DNA of 64,000 nucleotides from NCBI GenBank assembly GCA_900469345.1, contig UBWZ01000002.1:673579-737578 (forward strand). Direction: 5' to 3'. The notes beneath the pieces are model-generated. The model had not been told where the DNA came from. It did not search any database and saw only the letters and a program-made list of their open reading frames with translations. Every line of letters starts with the position of its first letter. The stretch's first letter is position 1. Of the stretch, positions 1 through 10,586 are shown piece after piece. The DNA comes from Hyphomicrobiales bacterium. GTDB lineage: Bacteria; Pseudomonadota; Alphaproteobacteria; Rhizobiales; Rhizobiaceae. The position numbers and the translations under genes were made by a program.

Positions 1-122
1 CTGCCGCAACTGACGCCAGGCTGGCGTTTGCATCCGCAATCAAGCAATTGCGGATAAAGACGCATCTCAAGAGGCTTAAGCGCCCGCTTTGCGTCCATTC
101 GGAGGCAGTCGGTCGCCCGCTC

Positions 123-1445
123 TCACCCAGTGATCCGATTGAGCGCGGCTTCCACCGTCATGGTCTCGCGCGCGCCGGTCTTGCGGTCCTTGATCTCCAC
201 TTCGCCGCCTGCGGCAGAGCGTGGACCGATGATCACCTGCATCGGCACGCCGATCAGGTCGGCCGTTGCGAACTTGGTGCCGGCCCGCTCGTCCGTGTCG
301 TCGTAGAGCACGTCCTTGCCGGCATTGCCGAGGCTTGCATAGAGGTTTTCCGAAATACGGTCGCAGGCCTCGTCGCCCGGCTTCATGTTGATGATCACCA
401 CATCGAACGGCGCAACCGATTCCGGCCAGATGATGCCGTTCTCGTCATGCGATGCCTCGATGATGGCAGGCACGAGCCGGGTCGGACCGATGCCGTAGGA
501 GCCCATGTGGACCATGTGCTCCTTGCCGTCCGGTCCCTGGACCTTGGCGCCCATCGGCTCGGAATATTTCGTGCCGAAATAGAAGATGTGTCCTACCTCG
601 ATGCCGCGCGCCGAAAGCCGGTCGCTCTCGGGAATGGCGTCGAAGGCAGCTTCATCGTGCATTTCCGACGTGGCGGCATAGACCGACGTCCACTTGTCGA
701 AGATCGCCTGCAGGCCGGCAACGTCGTCGAAATCCGTGCTTTCGCTGGGCGTCTCGAACTCGATAAAGCTCTTGTGGGAAAACACTTCCGATTCGCCGGT
801 ATCGGCGAGGATGATGAATTCGTGGCTGTGATTGCCGCCGATCGGACCGGTGTCGGCGCGCATCGGGATTGCCCGCACGCCCAGCCGCGCGAAGGTGCGC
901 AGATAGGCCACGAACATCTTGTTGTAGGAATGGATCGCGGCGTCCTGCGTAAGATCGAAGGAATAGGCGTCCTTCATCAGGAATTCGCGCGAGCGCATGG
1001 TGCCGAAGCGCGGACGGATCTCGTCGCGGAACTTCAACTGAATGTGGTAGAGGTTCAGGGGCAGGTTCTTGTAGGACTTGATGTAGGACCGGAAGATGTC
1101 GGTGATCATTTCCTCGTTGGTCGGTCCGTAGAGCATGGGCCGCTCCTGGCGGTCCTTGATGCGCAGCATCTCCTTGCCATAGGCCTCGTAGCGACCGCTT
1201 TCCTGCCACAGCTCCGCCGACTGCAGCGTCGGCATCAAAAGCTCGACGGCGCCGGCGCGGTTCTGCTCTTCCCGGACGATCTTGCAGACCTTGTCGAGCA
1301 CCCGCTTGCCGAGCGGCAGCCAGGAATAGATCCCCTGGCTCTGCTGGCGGATCATCCCCGCGCGCAACATCAGCCGGTGCGAGACGATTTCCGCCTCCTT
1401 GGGGTTCTCCTTGAGGATGGGCATGAAATAGCGGGAAAGGCGCAT
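123..1445 (-). CDS. proS: Prolyl-tRNA synthetase, short alphaproteobacterial form
   Basis: Class II aminoacyl-tRNA synthetase that charges tRNA-Pro in the cytosol. The 440-residue product has the TNEE segment at 109-112, motif 2 ([10 protein letters not shown]) at 139-148, a motif-3-like GSYGIGPTR segment near residue 340, and a C-terminal anticodon-binding domain. It is about 130 residues shorter than E. coli-type ProRS because it lacks the inserted editing domain, as is usual in Alphaproteobacteria. The reading frame is open 25 codons further upstream, but family members begin at MRLSRYF, so the ATG at 1445 was chosen. It lies downstream of a terminator and therefore probably has its own promoter, although its position after mce and the DUF1467 gene is the conserved rhizobial order. 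Confidence 0.96.
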   Translation of the reverse strand: MRLSRYFMPILKENPKEAEIVSHRLMLRAGMIRQQSQGIYSWLPLGKRVLDKVCKIVREEQNRAGAVELLMPTLQSAELWQESGRYEAYGKEMLRIKDRQERPMLYGPTNEEMITDIFRSYIKSYKNLPLNLYHIQLKFRDEIRPRFGTMRSREFLMKDAYSFDLTQDAAIHSYNKMFVAYLRTFARLGVRAIPMRADTGPIGGNHSHEFIILADTGESEVFSHKSFIEFETPSESTDFDDVAGLQAIFDKWTSVYAATSEMHDEAAFDAIPESDRLSARGIEVGHIFYFGTKYSEPMGAKVQGPDGKEHMVHMGSYGIGPTRLVPAIIEASHDENGIIWPESVAPFDVVIINMKPGDEACDRISENLYASLGNAGKDVLYDDTDERAGTKFATADLIGVPMQVIIGPRSAAGGEVEIKDRKTGARETMTVEAALNRITG

Positions 1446-1626
1446 TCTTGTCTTCCGAAGTTGCCGACGATTCGCGTGCGGGAATCGGCCGTGCAGGAGG
1501 TCAGGTTTGGGAGCGTTCATAGCTGTTCCCGACCGCCATGGGAACCCGCAACCGTGCTTTGCGCCGGTTCCGCACAGGCCCTTCGGCGTCGCGGGCTGAT
1601 ATCGCGCAAACGTCCATAAAGAACGA

Positions 1627-1656
1627 TTTGTGGCAAGTTCGCCTAAATTCTGTCAA
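1627..1656 (-). promoter_or_regulatory. Candidate proS promoter
   Basis: On the minus strand a perfect TTGACA (-35) is read at 1656-1651, preceded by an A/T-rich stretch. The -10 partner, 17-18 bases further on, is poor (CCACAA or CACAAA). It lies about 180 bases upstream of the proS start. The -35 box is seen directly; its use as the proS promoter is inference. Confidence 0.3.
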
Positions 1657-1850
1657 CCGGAAAATTTTTCGCAAGTGTAGCAAAAATACAAAAAAATCGC
1701 ATGACAACGCTCAACCTTTGGGCTAGGTTTGGCTCACAAAAGAGGCAAGGAGATCAAATTCTTGCCAATTCGCGGTAAAGTCTTGGGAGGATCAGATCTT
1801 AGGCGCGCATCTGTCGCAGCCCCGGCAACGGTTAAGGATCACGCGAAACT

Positions 1851-1884
1851 AAAAAAACAAGGCTTAACCGCCTTGTTTTTTTTT
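1851..1884. terminator. Bidirectional intrinsic terminator ending the nuo-birA-rnj-mce-DUF1467 run
   Basis: The arms ACAAGGC and GCCTTGT are separated by six bases and flanked by a run of A on one side and a run of nine T on the other, so a U-tract follows the hairpin on both strands. It sits about 75 bases past the stop of the DUF1467 gene and upstream of proS. Confidence 0.85.
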
Positions 1885-1958
1885 GCCTTGTCGAAGCTGC
1901 CCCTGCCACGGCCTTCGCCGGCTGGTCGCCGGATCAAATGGCTTCGATCGATTCCTGC

Positions 1959-2228
1959 CTATTCAAAGCTCGGGACGATGTTCGGCAGGTTGGCGATCCC
2001 TACGCCGAAATAGCTCGAGGCCAAGTAGTATGCGACGTAGAGGATGATCGAGATCACGGTCGTCAGCATCAGGACCCTGCCTCCCCTGAAGCGCGCAGGC
2101 GCGCTTTCCACCGTTCCAAGTGTTATCTCGCCGTCCTCCGCCTGGCTGCGATAGCCGAGCGGCAGGACGATGAACAACACCGTCCACCAGAGGATGAAGA
2201 AGATCGCAACGACGGTCAGCAGTGGCAT
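1959..2228 (-). CDS. DUF1467 family small membrane protein
   Basis: An 89-residue protein with two hydrophobic segments, about 2-25 and 52-75, joined by a polar stretch containing the LPLGYRSQAE sequence typical of DUF1467. It is an inner-membrane protein of unknown function. In rhizobia it is regularly found between mce and proS, as here. It lies 96 bases after mce and before the strong hairpin at 1851-1884, so it is probably the last gene of the long nuo transcript or of a shorter internal one. Nothing in the sequence gives a mechanism. Confidence 0.85.
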   Translation of the reverse strand: MPLLTVVAIFFILWWTVLFIVLPLGYRSQAEDGEITLGTVESAPARFRGGRVLMLTTVISIILYVAYYLASSYFGVGIANLPNIVPSFE

Positions 2229-2324
2229 GAGGCGGATCCTGTTGGGTGAGTGCCGTTATAGGCCGACCGCGGCAGAAGCTCAAACATTGGCAGAGGACGG
2301 AATGCCGCAGGGTTGTGGCCGGTC

Positions 2325-2729
2325 TCAGACCTGTTCGAGTTCGATGAGCGTGCCGCTGAAATCCTTGGGGTGCAGGAACAGCACCGGCTTGCCGTGCGCG
2401 CCGGTCTTCGGTTCCCCGTCGCCGAGCACCCGTGCGCCCGACGCGGTGAGGTCGTCGCGAGCCGCGAGAATGTCGTCCACCTCGAAGCAGAGATGATGCA
2501 TTCCGCCCGACGGGTTCTTGGCAAGAAAGGCGGCAAGAGGCGAGGCCTCGCCCAATGGTTCGAGCAGTTCCATCTTGGTGTTGGGAAGCTCGACGAACAC
2601 CACCGTTACGCCGTGATCGGGCAGCGCCTGCGGCTGCGATACCCGCGCGCCGAGCACGTCGCGGTAGGTGGCGGCGGCCACGCCAAGGTCCGGCACGGCG
2701 ATGGCGATATGGTTGACGCGTCCGAGCAT
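2325..2729 (-). CDS. mce: Methylmalonyl-CoA epimerase
   Basis: A vicinal-oxygen-chelate (glyoxalase fold) enzyme that interconverts (R)- and (S)-methylmalonyl-CoA in propionyl-CoA metabolism. The 134 residues form two beta-alpha-beta modules, with candidate metal ligands in NHIAIAV near the N-terminus, in GGMHHLCFEV about two thirds along, and in the LIELEQV end. Length and motifs fit the family. The ATG at 2729 is preceded by a strong GGAGG-type ribosome binding site eight bases away. It follows rnj by 97 bases in the conserved rhizobial order rnj-mce-DUF1467-proS. Confidence 0.93.
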   Translation of the reverse strand: MLGRVNHIAIAVPDLGVAAATYRDVLGARVSQPQALPDHGVTVVFVELPNTKMELLEPLGEASPLAAFLAKNPSGGMHHLCFEVDDILAARDDLTASGARVLGDGEPKTGAHGKPVLFLHPKDFSGTLIELEQV

Positions 2730-2826
2730 AATCCCCTCCTCCCGATCCTGGGCGTTAAAGCCGCGCCCAGACGATAGACAGCGACACCGGTCGACCCGCA
2801 GGCTGACCGGTGGCGCAAGCGTGCGC

Positions 2827-4494
2827 CTAGACGCGGGTCACGAAAACCGTGACGATCGGCTTCTTGCCCCAGGCCTCGTTTGCCGTCGAACGCACCGCGC
2901 GACGGATAGCCTCGCGAAGCGTGTCGAGATCCTTGCGGCGCGCCCGCGGAATGCTTTCCACCGCGCTCAGCACTGCGTCGTAGAGCGCGTCCTCCATGTC
3001 TTCGCCCTCGTCGTCGAACTGCGGCAGACCGAAGGATTCCACATCCGGATCGCCGAGGAAGTCGAAGCGGCTGTCAAGCAGCACGTTGACGGCGACGTGA
3101 CCGACATAGGAGAGCTTCCGGCGATCGTTGATCCCCATCTCTTCCATGTCGCCGATCAGCTTGCCGTCCTTGAAGATGCGGCCGTGCGGCGCGTCGTCGA
3201 TCACTTCGGCGGGGCCTGGCGCAAGCCGGAGGATATTGCCGTTGCGGACCCGCGGAATAGACTGGATGCCGGCAGACGCGCCGAGCTCCGCCTGCGCCGT
3301 CAGATGCGCGGCCTCGCCATGCACGGGCACGAGGATCTGCGGCCGCGTCCACTCATACATCTGCAGAAGCTCGTTGCGACGCGGATGGCCGGACACATGG
3401 ACGAGCGCATCGGTATCGGTGACGATCTTGACGCCGCGCTCGATAAGCGCGTTCTTGATCTCGATAATGCCCTTCTCGTTGCCCGGGATCGTGCGCGACG
3501 AGAACACCACCGTGTCACCCGCCGAAAACGCCACGTGCCGCATCTCGTCGCGCGAGATCTTGGCAAGCGCTGCGCGCGATTCGCCCTGGCTGCCGGTCAG
3601 GATCACGACGATCTTGTCGCGCGGGATGTAGCCGTACTCGTCCTCAGCGATGAAGGGCTTGAGGCCTTCCATGATGCCGAGGTCGCGCGCCACGGCCACG
3701 ACCCGCTTCAGCGAACTTCCCAGGAGCAGCACTTCGCGTCCGGCGGCCTGCGCCGCTTCAGCGATCGAGCGGATACGCCCGACATTCGACGAGAAGGTGG
3801 TGACGGCGACGCGGCCCTCGGCCGCCTCGATCACTTGCCGCAGCCCTTCCGAGACCGATTCCTCGGAGGGTGACACGCCCTCGCGCATGGCGTTGGTCGA
3901 ATCGCACATCAGCGCGAGCACGCCCTCGTCGCCGATCTTGCGGAAGCGCTGCTCGTCCGTCAGCGGCCCGAGCGATGGCGCGTGGTCGATCTTCCAGTCT
4001 CCCGTATGCACCACATTGCCGAGCGGTGTGCGGATGACCAGCGACATCGGCTCCGGGATCGAATGGTTGACGCCGACCGCCTCTATCTCGAACGGCCCCA
4101 CCGTGATGCGGTCGCCCGCCTTGAAGATGGTAACGGGAATATCCGCACGGCTGCCTTCGTAATTGCGCTTGGCCTCCAGCATGCCGGCCGTAAACGGCGA
4201 GGCATAGACCGGAACGTTCAGCCCGGGCCACAGGTCGTTCAGCGCCCCGTAATGGTCTTCGTGGGCATGCGTGATGATCATGCCCTTCAGGTTCTTCCGT
4301 TCCGCCGCCAGAAAGCGGATATCGGGGAGAACGAGATCGACGCCCGGCAGGTCCGGACCGGGAAAGGTCACGCCGCAATCGACCATGATCCACTGGCGCT
4401 TACCCGGCGTGCCATAACCATAAAGGGCGAGGTTCATGCCGATCTCGCCCACGCCGCCGAGGGGAAGAAACACCAGTTCTTCTTGGTTTGCCAT
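2827..4494 (-). CDS. rnj: Ribonuclease J
   Basis: Metallo-beta-lactamase/beta-CASP nuclease with 5'-3' exo- and endonuclease activity, acting in rRNA 5' maturation and mRNA decay. The 555-residue protein has the zinc motif H76-x-H78-x-D80-H81 in THAHEDHYGAL, followed by the beta-CASP region (SGHPRRNELLQM near residue 370, PVHGEAAHL near 393) and a C-terminal domain. The start lies eight bases after the birA stop, which suggests cotranscription. In S. meliloti and Agrobacterium, RNase J is the enzyme that processes 16S and 23S rRNA 5' ends (family knowledge). Confidence 0.96.
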   Translation of the reverse strand: MANQEELVFLPLGGVGEIGMNLALYGYGTPGKRQWIMVDCGVTFPGPDLPGVDLVLPDIRFLAAERKNLKGMIITHAHEDHYGALNDLWPGLNVPVYASPFTAGMLEAKRNYEGSRADIPVTIFKAGDRITVGPFEIEAVGVNHSIPEPMSLVIRTPLGNVVHTGDWKIDHAPSLGPLTDEQRFRKIGDEGVLALMCDSTNAMREGVSPSEESVSEGLRQVIEAAEGRVAVTTFSSNVGRIRSIAEAAQAAGREVLLLGSSLKRVVAVARDLGIMEGLKPFIAEDEYGYIPRDKIVVILTGSQGESRAALAKISRDEMRHVAFSAGDTVVFSSRTIPGNEKGIIEIKNALIERGVKIVTDTDALVHVSGHPRRNELLQMYEWTRPQILVPVHGEAAHLTAQAELGASAGIQSIPRVRNGNILRLAPGPAEVIDDAPHGRIFKDGKLIGDMEEMGINDRRKLSYVGHVAVNVLLDSRFDFLGDPDVESFGLPQFDDEGEDMEDALYDAVLSAVESIPRARRKDLDTLREAIRRAVRSTANEAWGKKPIVTVFVTRV

Positions 4495-4502
4495 TTCGTT
4501 CT

Positions 4503-5273
4503 TTATTCCGTTCCGTGAAAGAATACGTCGCCCGCCGCAATCGGCAACACAACACCGCCTGTCGTCTCAAGCTGCAAAAAGCCATCGTCAGTGATACCGG
4601 CAAATCGCCCTGTAAGCGACCTGTCCGGCAGGTTGACCGTAATGTTTTCCCCAATGCCGCAGGCGACCCTGCGCCACAGCCGGGTAACCTCGCGCGTTCC
4701 GCGGCCCTCGTCCCAGACCTCCAGAACTTGCGCCATCTCCCTGTAAAGGTAAGCAAATACGTCTTCGGGCGTGATACCTGCGCGGTGATCTGCCAGCCGG
4801 GTCACGCCATAGGGCGCCGTCTCCGGCTTATGCTGGATATTGATGCCGATACCGATCACCAGCGCGTGCCGGCCACCCGGCAGCATCTCGCCTTCGATCA
4901 GGATGCCACAGGTCTTGGCGCGCCCGATCAGAATATCGTTTGGCCACTTGACCTCGATTGCCGGAGAGCCCGCCGGTAGCACCGATCTGATCGCACCATG
5001 GACCGCGATTGCGACCGCCAATGGAAGCGAACCGACGAGGTGCGCCGGCGCGGCGTCGATCAAAAGCAGCGAGGCGTAGAGATTGCCGGGCTCGGACATC
5101 CAGGCACGCCCCCGGCGGCCGCGGCCTGCCGTCTGTCGATCCGCCGTAAGCCACAATAAACCGGAATCGCCCGCGCGAGCGCGGGCGAGACATTCGCTGT
5201 TGGTGGAGCCCACCTCGGGGAGGGACTCGTGACGGAACGCCTCAAGCGAGAACCGTCCGCCTTGCCTTGCCAT
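4503..5273 (-). CDS. birA: Biotin--[acetyl-CoA-carboxylase] ligase, class I
   Basis: Biotin protein ligase that adenylates biotin and transfers it to biotin-dependent carboxylases. The 256-residue product has the ATP/biotin loop GRGRRGRAW at 50-58, the KWPND motif at 108-112, and a C-terminal SH3-like domain. It lacks an N-terminal winged helix, so it is a catalytic-only (class I) enzyme and not a repressor. The frame extends upstream to 5426, but that part lies inside nuoN and has no family similarity. The ATG at 5273 is two bases beyond the nuoN stop. Its place at the 3' end of nuo is standard in rhizobia. Confidence 0.93.
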   Translation of the reverse strand: MARQGGRFSLEAFRHESLPEVGSTNSECLARARAGDSGLLWLTADRQTAGRGRRGRAWMSEPGNLYASLLLIDAAPAHLVGSLPLAVAIAVHGAIRSVLPAGSPAIEVKWPNDILIGRAKTCGILIEGEMLPGGRHALVIGIGINIQHKPETAPYGVTRLADHRAGITPEDVFAYLYREMAQVLEVWDEGRGTREVTRLWRRVACGIGENITVNLPDRSLTGRFAGITDDGFLQLETTGGVVLPIAAGDVFFHGTE

Positions 5274-5275
5274 TC

Positions 5276-6718
5276 TCAGAAGAAGGACTTCGCAGCAGCG
5301 TTGGCAGCCGAACCGATGGGCCCGCCGATCACGACGTAGCCGATGACGAACAGGCCGGACAGACCGAACACCAGGCGCAGGATCCCGCCGGTCCGGGCAA
5401 AATCGCCGGTCGGCTGGTCGAACCACATCACCTTGACGATACGCAGGTAGTAGTAGGCGCCAACGACCGACGACAGGACGCCGATCACCGACAGCGCATA
5501 GAGGTGGGCCTGGATCGCTGCAACGAAGACGAAGTACTTGGCAAAGAAGCCCGCGAGCGGCGGAATGCCCGCCATCGAGAACATCAGCGCCGTCAGCACG
5601 ACGGCCATGAACGGCTTGGTCGTCGAAAGGCCTGCAAGGTCGTCCACGCTCTCCAGATAGACACCGTCGGGTCGACGCATGGCGAGGATGCAGGCAAAGG
5701 TGCCGAGCGTCATGATCATGTAGATGGTCATGTAGAGAACGACGCCCGAGACGCCCGTTTCCGAGCCGGCGGCAAGCCCCACCAGCGCATAGCCCATGTG
5801 GCCGATCGAGGAGTAGGCCATCAGGCGCTTGATGTTGCGCTGGCCGATGGCGGCGAACGAGCCGAGCAGCATTGAAGCGATCGACACGAAGACGATGATC
5901 TGGCGCCAGTCGGCAACGATCGGCGAGAAGGCCTCCGAGACCACACGCACCAGGATCGCCATGGCGGCAACCTTGGGGCCGGCGGCGAAGAAGGCGGTAA
6001 CCGGGGTCGGCGCGCCTTCATAGACGTCCGGCGTCCACATGTGGAAGGGCACGGCCGAGATCTTGAAGCAGGCGCCGGCAAGCACGAAGACCATGCCGAA
6101 GATCAGGCCAAGACCGCGGGTTTCCGTCGACAGCACCTTGGCAATATCGTCGAAGCCGGTGTTGCCGGTAAATCCGTAGACCAGCGACATGCCGTACAGC
6201 ATCATGCCGGACGACAGCGCGCCGAGCACGAAATACTTGAGGCCCGCTTCGGTCGAACGCAGACTGTCGCGGTTGAAGGCGGCAACCACGTAGAGCGACA
6301 GCGACATCAGTTCGAGGCCGAGATAGAAGGCGATCAGGTCGTTGGCCGAGATCAGCACGAGCATGCCGAGCGTCGACAGCACCAGTACCACCGGGAACTC
6401 GAACTTGTCGAGTTCGAGGAAGCGGGCCTGACCGAAGGAGAGGCCGATGGCGACGATCGAGCCGAGCAGCGCGATCACCTTCATGAAGCGCGCAAACGGG
6501 TCGAGCACGAACGCACCGCCCCAGGCTTCGCCGCTTTGCGTGCCAAACACGAGCCAAAGCCCGGCGACGGCCAGCAGCACCACCGCAAGACCGGTGACGA
6601 CGGGTGCCGACTTCTCGCCGGCAAACACGCCGATCATCAGGAGAGCGAGCGCACCCACCGCCAGAATGACCTCCGGCATGGAGAGTTGCAGGCTGAGAGA
6701 GAGGAGTTCAGCGGTCAT
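5276..6718 (-). CDS. nuoN: NADH-quinone oxidoreductase subunit N
   Basis: Antiporter-like proton-pumping subunit of the complex I membrane arm. The 480 residues contain about 14 transmembrane helices, the conserved helix with [10 protein letters not shown]-type spacing (here [12 protein letters not shown] near 130), and the discontinuous-helix region with [19 protein letters not shown] near 230. Residue length fits NuoN. It is the last nuo subunit, 18 bases after nuoM, and is followed by birA two bases later. Confidence 0.97.
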   Translation of the reverse strand: MTAELLSLSLQLSMPEVILAVGALALLMIGVFAGEKSAPVVTGLAVVLLAVAGLWLVFGTQSGEAWGGAFVLDPFARFMKVIALLGSIVAIGLSFGQARFLELDKFEFPVVLVLSTLGMLVLISANDLIAFYLGLELMSLSLYVVAAFNRDSLRSTEAGLKYFVLGALSSGMMLYGMSLVYGFTGNTGFDDIAKVLSTETRGLGLIFGMVFVLAGACFKISAVPFHMWTPDVYEGAPTPVTAFFAAGPKVAAMAILVRVVSEAFSPIVADWRQIIVFVSIASMLLGSFAAIGQRNIKRLMAYSSIGHMGYALVGLAAGSETGVSGVVLYMTIYMIMTLGTFACILAMRRPDGVYLESVDDLAGLSTTKPFMAVVLTALMFSMAGIPPLAGFFAKYFVFVAAIQAHLYALSVIGVLSSVVGAYYYLRIVKVMWFDQPTGDFARTGGILRLVFGLSGLFVIGYVVIGGPIGSAANAAAKSFF

Positions 6719-6736
6719 GTCTAATCTTGTCCCGTC

Positions 6737-8248
6737 TCACTGCACGTTGAGTGCAAGGTTCTTCGCCGCCTGCAGGGCTGCGGTATAGTTGTTCACCACG
6801 AGGTCCACCGAAGCCGCGGTCGCATCGAACACGGGAGCCGGATAGACCCCGAAGAAGATGGTCAGCACGACCAGCGGGTAGAGAATGAGCTTCTCGCGGC
6901 CGGAGAGATCCAGAAGAACCTTGAGGCTCTCCTTTTCCAGCGCGCCGAAGATGACCCGGCGGTAGAGCCACAGGGCGTAGGATGCCGAAAGGATGACGCC
7001 CGTTGCCGCAAATAGCGCGACCCAAGTGTTGACCCGGAAGACGCCGATGATCGTCAGGAATTCGCCGACGAAGCCGGACGTCCCCGGCAGACCGACGTTT
7101 GCCATGGTGAAGATCATCATGGCGACCGCATACTTCGGCATGTTGTTGACGAGACCGCCATAGGCCGAGATCTCGCGGGTATGGAGGCGGTCGTAGACCA
7201 CGCCGACGCAGAGGAAGAGCGCGCCCGAGACGATGCCGTGCGACAGCATCTGGAAGATCGCACCCTGGAGGCCCTGGGTGTTGGCGGCGAAGATGCCCAT
7301 GGTCACGTAGCCCATGTGCGCGACCGACGAATAGGCGATCAGCTTCTTGATGTCGTCCTGCATCAGCGCCACCAGCGACGTGTAGATGATCGCAAGCACG
7401 GACAGCGTGAAGACGAAGGGCGCGAAATGCTCCGACGCCAGGGGCAGCATGGAGAGCGAGAAGCGCACGAAACCGTAACCGCCGAGCTTCAGCATCACAC
7501 CCGCAAGGATCACCGAGCCTGCGGTCGGAGCCTGGACGTGCGCGTCGGGAAGCCAGGTATGCACCGGCCACATCGGCATCTTCACCGAGAAGGCCGCAAA
7601 GAAGGCGAGCCACAGCCAGGTTTGCATGCCGGCCGGGAAACCGAACTTCAGGAGCTCGGTCATGTCCGTCGTACCGGCCTGCCAGTACATCGCCATGATC
7701 GCAAGCATGGTCAGAACCGAGCCGGCAAGCGTGTAGAGGAAGAACTTGTAGGACGCGTAGACCCGGTCCTTGCCGCCCCAGACGCCGATGATCACGAACA
7801 TCGGGATCAGCGTCGCCTCGAAGAAGACGTAGAACAGCACGATATCGAGCGCCACGAAGACGCCGACCATGACGACTTCCAGGAGCAGGAAGGCGATCAT
7901 GTATTCCTTGATGCGCTTCTCGACCGACACCCAGCTCGCCAGCACGCAGAAGGGCATGAGGAAGGTGGTGAGGATGACGAACAGCATGGAGATGCCGTCG
8001 ACGCCGAGGTGATAGGAGATGCCGGTGGTCAGCCACTCGTGCTTTTCCACCATCTGGAAGCCGGCATTCGAGTTGTCGAAGCCGATCCAGACAAACAGCG
8101 ACACGACGAAAGTGGCGACCGTCGTCAGCAGCGCGATGTTAAGGACGTTGCGCCGACCGTTCGCCCCTTCCCCGTTCATGAACAGGAGAAGGAGGACGCC
8201 GACCAGCGGCAGGAAGGTGACCGTCGAGAGAATGGGCCAGTCGGTCAT
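6737..8248 (-). CDS. nuoM: NADH-quinone oxidoreductase subunit M
   Basis: Second antiporter-like proton-translocating subunit of complex I. The 503-residue product has about 14 transmembrane helices, the [20 protein letters not shown] signature near residue 240, and the [16 protein letters not shown] segment near 295. The open frame runs further upstream inside nuoL, but the family start MTDWPIL is the ATG at 8248. This ATG shares one base with the nuoL stop (TAATG), so translation is probably coupled. Confidence 0.97.
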   Translation of the reverse strand: MTDWPILSTVTFLPLVGVLLLLFMNGEGANGRRNVLNIALLTTVATFVVSLFVWIGFDNSNAGFQMVEKHEWLTTGISYHLGVDGISMLFVILTTFLMPFCVLASWVSVEKRIKEYMIAFLLLEVVMVGVFVALDIVLFYVFFEATLIPMFVIIGVWGGKDRVYASYKFFLYTLAGSVLTMLAIMAMYWQAGTTDMTELLKFGFPAGMQTWLWLAFFAAFSVKMPMWPVHTWLPDAHVQAPTAGSVILAGVMLKLGGYGFVRFSLSMLPLASEHFAPFVFTLSVLAIIYTSLVALMQDDIKKLIAYSSVAHMGYVTMGIFAANTQGLQGAIFQMLSHGIVSGALFLCVGVVYDRLHTREISAYGGLVNNMPKYAVAMMIFTMANVGLPGTSGFVGEFLTIIGVFRVNTWVALFAATGVILSASYALWLYRRVIFGALEKESLKVLLDLSGREKLILYPLVVLTIFFGVYPAPVFDATAASVDLVVNNYTAALQAAKNLALNVQ

Positions 8249-10248
8249 TACATGGAGCTCCCGAGCATCATCCAGGTGACCAGGGCTGCGATGCCGATCA
8301 TCATGGCGAAGGCATAGTGATAAAGGTAGCCGGACTGCAGTCTCACAACCCGGTTGGTAACGTCGACCACGCGGGCGGCAACGCCGTTGGGTCCGTAGGC
8401 ATCGATGACGCCGATGTCGCCCTTCTTCCACAGGAACCGGCCAAGCGCCTTGGCGGACCGTACGAAGAGGAAATCGTAGAGCTCGTCGAAGTACCACTTG
8501 TTGAGCAGGAACTTGTAGAGCCCCTGCTGCGAAGCGGCGAGCCGCTTCGGCGTCTCGGGCGACTTGATGTAGAAGTACCAGGCCGTGACGAAGCCGATGA
8601 CCATGGCGATGAAGGGGCTGAGCGCCACCAGCGCAGGCACGTGATGGAATTCTTCCAGGAGTTCGTTGTGTTGCGCGGTAAACAGCGCACCCTTCCAGAA
8701 TTCCGCATATTCCTCGCCGTAGAACATGCCTTCGAAGACGACACCGGCAAGCACCGCGCCAACCGCCAGGACGTAGAGCGGCACCAGCATGACGTTCGGC
8801 GATTCATGCACGTGATGCATCACCTCGTGGCTCGCCCGCGGCTTGCCAAAGAAGGTGAGGAACATCAAGCGCCACGAGTAGAAGCTTGTAAACATTGCAG
8901 CAATGACAAGCAGCGTGAAGGCGAAGCCCGAGGCCGGCGAATGCGAGGCATAGGCTGCCTCGATGATGACGTCCTTGGAGAAGAAACCGGCAAAACCGAT
9001 CGGCGTGAAGGGAATGCCGACGCCGGTGATTGCCAGCGTGCCGATCAGCATCATCGCGAAGGTAATCTTGATGTGCGGCCGCAGGCCCCCCATGTGGCGC
9101 ATGTCCTGTTCGCCATCGACGGCGTGGATGACCGAGCCGGCGCAAAGGAACAGCAGCGCCTTGAAGAAGGCGTGCGTGAACAGGTGGAAGATGGCCGAGC
9201 CATAGGCACCGACGCCGAGCGCCACGAACATGTAGCCGAGCTGCGAGCAGGTCGAATAGGCGATGACGCGCTTGATGTCGTTCTGCACGAGGCCGACCGT
9301 CGCCGCGAAGAAGGCGGTGATGGCACCGATGATCGTCACGACCAGCAGGGCGTTCGGCGAAAGCTCGAACACTGGCGACATGCGGGCGACGAGGAAGACG
9401 CCGGCAGTCACCATGGTTGCCGCGTGGATGAGCGCCGACACCGGCGTCGGGCCTTCCATCGCGTCCGGAAGCCAGGTGTGCAGCAGGAACTGGGCCGACT
9501 TGCCCATGGCGCCCATGAACAGCAGCAGGCAGACAACCGTGATCGCATTTGCCTTGTCGAGCGACATGCCGAAGATGTTGACCACCGCCTGCGTCGCGTC
9601 GGTTGCGCCTTCCGCCGGCAGGTAGGTCGATGCAGCAGCAAAGATGTTTTCGAAGTTGACCGAGCCGAACAGCACGAACAGGCCGGCAATGCCGAGGATG
9701 AAGCCGAAGTCGCCGACGCGGTTGACGATGAAGGCCTTCATCGCCGCAGCCGAGGCCGACGGCTTCTTGAACCAGAAGCCGATCAGCAGGTACGAGGCGA
9801 GACCGACGCCTTCCCAGCCGAAGAACATCTGCGCCAGGTTGTCGGACGTCACCAGCATCAGCATGGCGAAGGTGAACAGCGACAGGTAGGCGAAGAAGCG
9901 CGGCCGATGCGGATCGTGGTGCATGTAGCCGATCGAATAGATGTGCACGAGCGTCGAGACGGTGTTGACGACGACGAACATGATCGCTGTCAGCGTGTCG
10001 ATCCGAAATGCCCACTCGACATCGATGCCGCCGGACTGGATCCAGCGTAGCACCGGCACCTTGATCACCTCGCCGGCTTCGCCGTGCGCGAGCGCCACGT
10101 TGAAGAAGACGATCCAGGACAGCACCGCGACGATGATCATCAGCCCGCTGGTGACATATTCCGAAGCCTTGGAACCGATCGAACGGCCGAACAGGCCGGC
10201 GATCAGGAAGCCGATCAGGGGAAGGAAGACGATTGCCTTGTAGATCAT
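8248..10248 (-). CDS. nuoL: NADH-quinone oxidoreductase subunit L
   Basis: Distal antiporter-like subunit of complex I, carrying the long lateral helix that couples the proton channels. It has 666 residues and about 16 transmembrane helices, with [20 protein letters not shown] near 257 and the [20 protein letters not shown] segment near 320. The amphipathic C-terminal part is intact. The start is seven bases after the nuoK stop. Confidence 0.97.
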   Translation of the reverse strand: MIYKAIVFLPLIGFLIAGLFGRSIGSKASEYVTSGLMIIVAVLSWIVFFNVALAHGEAGEVIKVPVLRWIQSGGIDVEWAFRIDTLTAIMFVVVNTVSTLVHIYSIGYMHHDPHRPRFFAYLSLFTFAMLMLVTSDNLAQMFFGWEGVGLASYLLIGFWFKKPSASAAAMKAFIVNRVGDFGFILGIAGLFVLFGSVNFENIFAAASTYLPAEGATDATQAVVNIFGMSLDKANAITVVCLLLFMGAMGKSAQFLLHTWLPDAMEGPTPVSALIHAATMVTAGVFLVARMSPVFELSPNALLVVTIIGAITAFFAATVGLVQNDIKRVIAYSTCSQLGYMFVALGVGAYGSAIFHLFTHAFFKALLFLCAGSVIHAVDGEQDMRHMGGLRPHIKITFAMMLIGTLAITGVGIPFTPIGFAGFFSKDVIIEAAYASHSPASGFAFTLLVIAAMFTSFYSWRLMFLTFFGKPRASHEVMHHVHESPNVMLVPLYVLAVGAVLAGVVFEGMFYGEEYAEFWKGALFTAQHNELLEEFHHVPALVALSPFIAMVIGFVTAWYFYIKSPETPKRLAASQQGLYKFLLNKWYFDELYDFLFVRSAKALGRFLWKKGDIGVIDAYGPNGVAARVVDVTNRVVRLQSGYLYHYAFAMMIGIAALVTWMMLGSSM

Positions 10249-10255
10249 GACCCGA

Positions 10256-10564
10256 TCAGCCCTTCATCATATTGACGTCTTCAACCGCGATCGAGCCACG
10301 GTTGCGGTAGAAGACGACGAGAATTGCAAGACCGATGGCGGCTTCGGCGGCGGCAACGGTCAGAATGAACAATGCGAACACCTGACCGACGATGTCGTTC
10401 AGGAAGGATGAGAAGGCCACCATGTTGATGTTGACGGCAAGCAGGATGAGCTCGACCGACATCAGGATGATGATGACGTTCTTGCGGTTCAGGAAGATGC
10501 CGAACACGCCGAGCGTGAAGAGGATGGCGCTGACCGTGAGGTAATGGGAAAGACCGATTTCCAT
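10256..10564 (-). CDS. nuoK: NADH-quinone oxidoreductase subunit K
   Basis: Small membrane subunit (102 residues, three transmembrane helices) at the hinge between the quinone-reducing and pumping modules. The two membrane glutamates needed for proton coupling are present: one in [11 protein letters not shown] near residue 36 and one in [11 protein letters not shown] near 72. The frame extends 19 codons upstream into nuoJ, but the family start MEIGLSHYL is the ATG at 10564. Confidence 0.97.
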   Translation of the reverse strand: MEIGLSHYLTVSAILFTLGVFGIFLNRKNVIIILMSVELILLAVNINMVAFSSFLNDIVGQVFALFILTVAAAEAAIGLAILVVFYRNRGSIAVEDVNMMKG

Positions 10565-10586
10565 GTTCTTGTTTCCTTGTGCCGCC

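Larger units (their letters stand above)
1446..1958. other. Intergenic region between proS and the DUF1467 gene
   Basis: There are 513 bases without a convincing gene. The region holds the hairpin terminator at 1851-1884 and the candidate proS -35 box at 1651-1656. Short open frames here (for example 1501-1707 minus and 1729-2013 plus) show no family similarity I recognise and no proline-rich leader peptide, and are not called. Confidence 0.6.

Noticed and set aside
48-1619. 523-codon open frame on the plus strand opposite proS
   Set aside because: It mirrors proS on the other strand; in GC-rich DNA antisense frames stay open. The proS reading has full family motifs; this one has none.
1501-1707. 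Possible leader peptide upstream of proS
   Set aside because: It has no proline run and no attenuator-like hairpin series; it overlaps the upstream region only by chance.
1729-2249. Short plus-strand frames near the DUF1467 gene
   Set aside because: They cross a strong terminator hairpin or are antisense to the DUF1467 gene.
7181-10050. Two long plus-strand frames opposite nuoM and nuoL
   Set aside because: His/Asp/Arg/Gln-rich composition typical of the antisense of membrane proteins; no domain.
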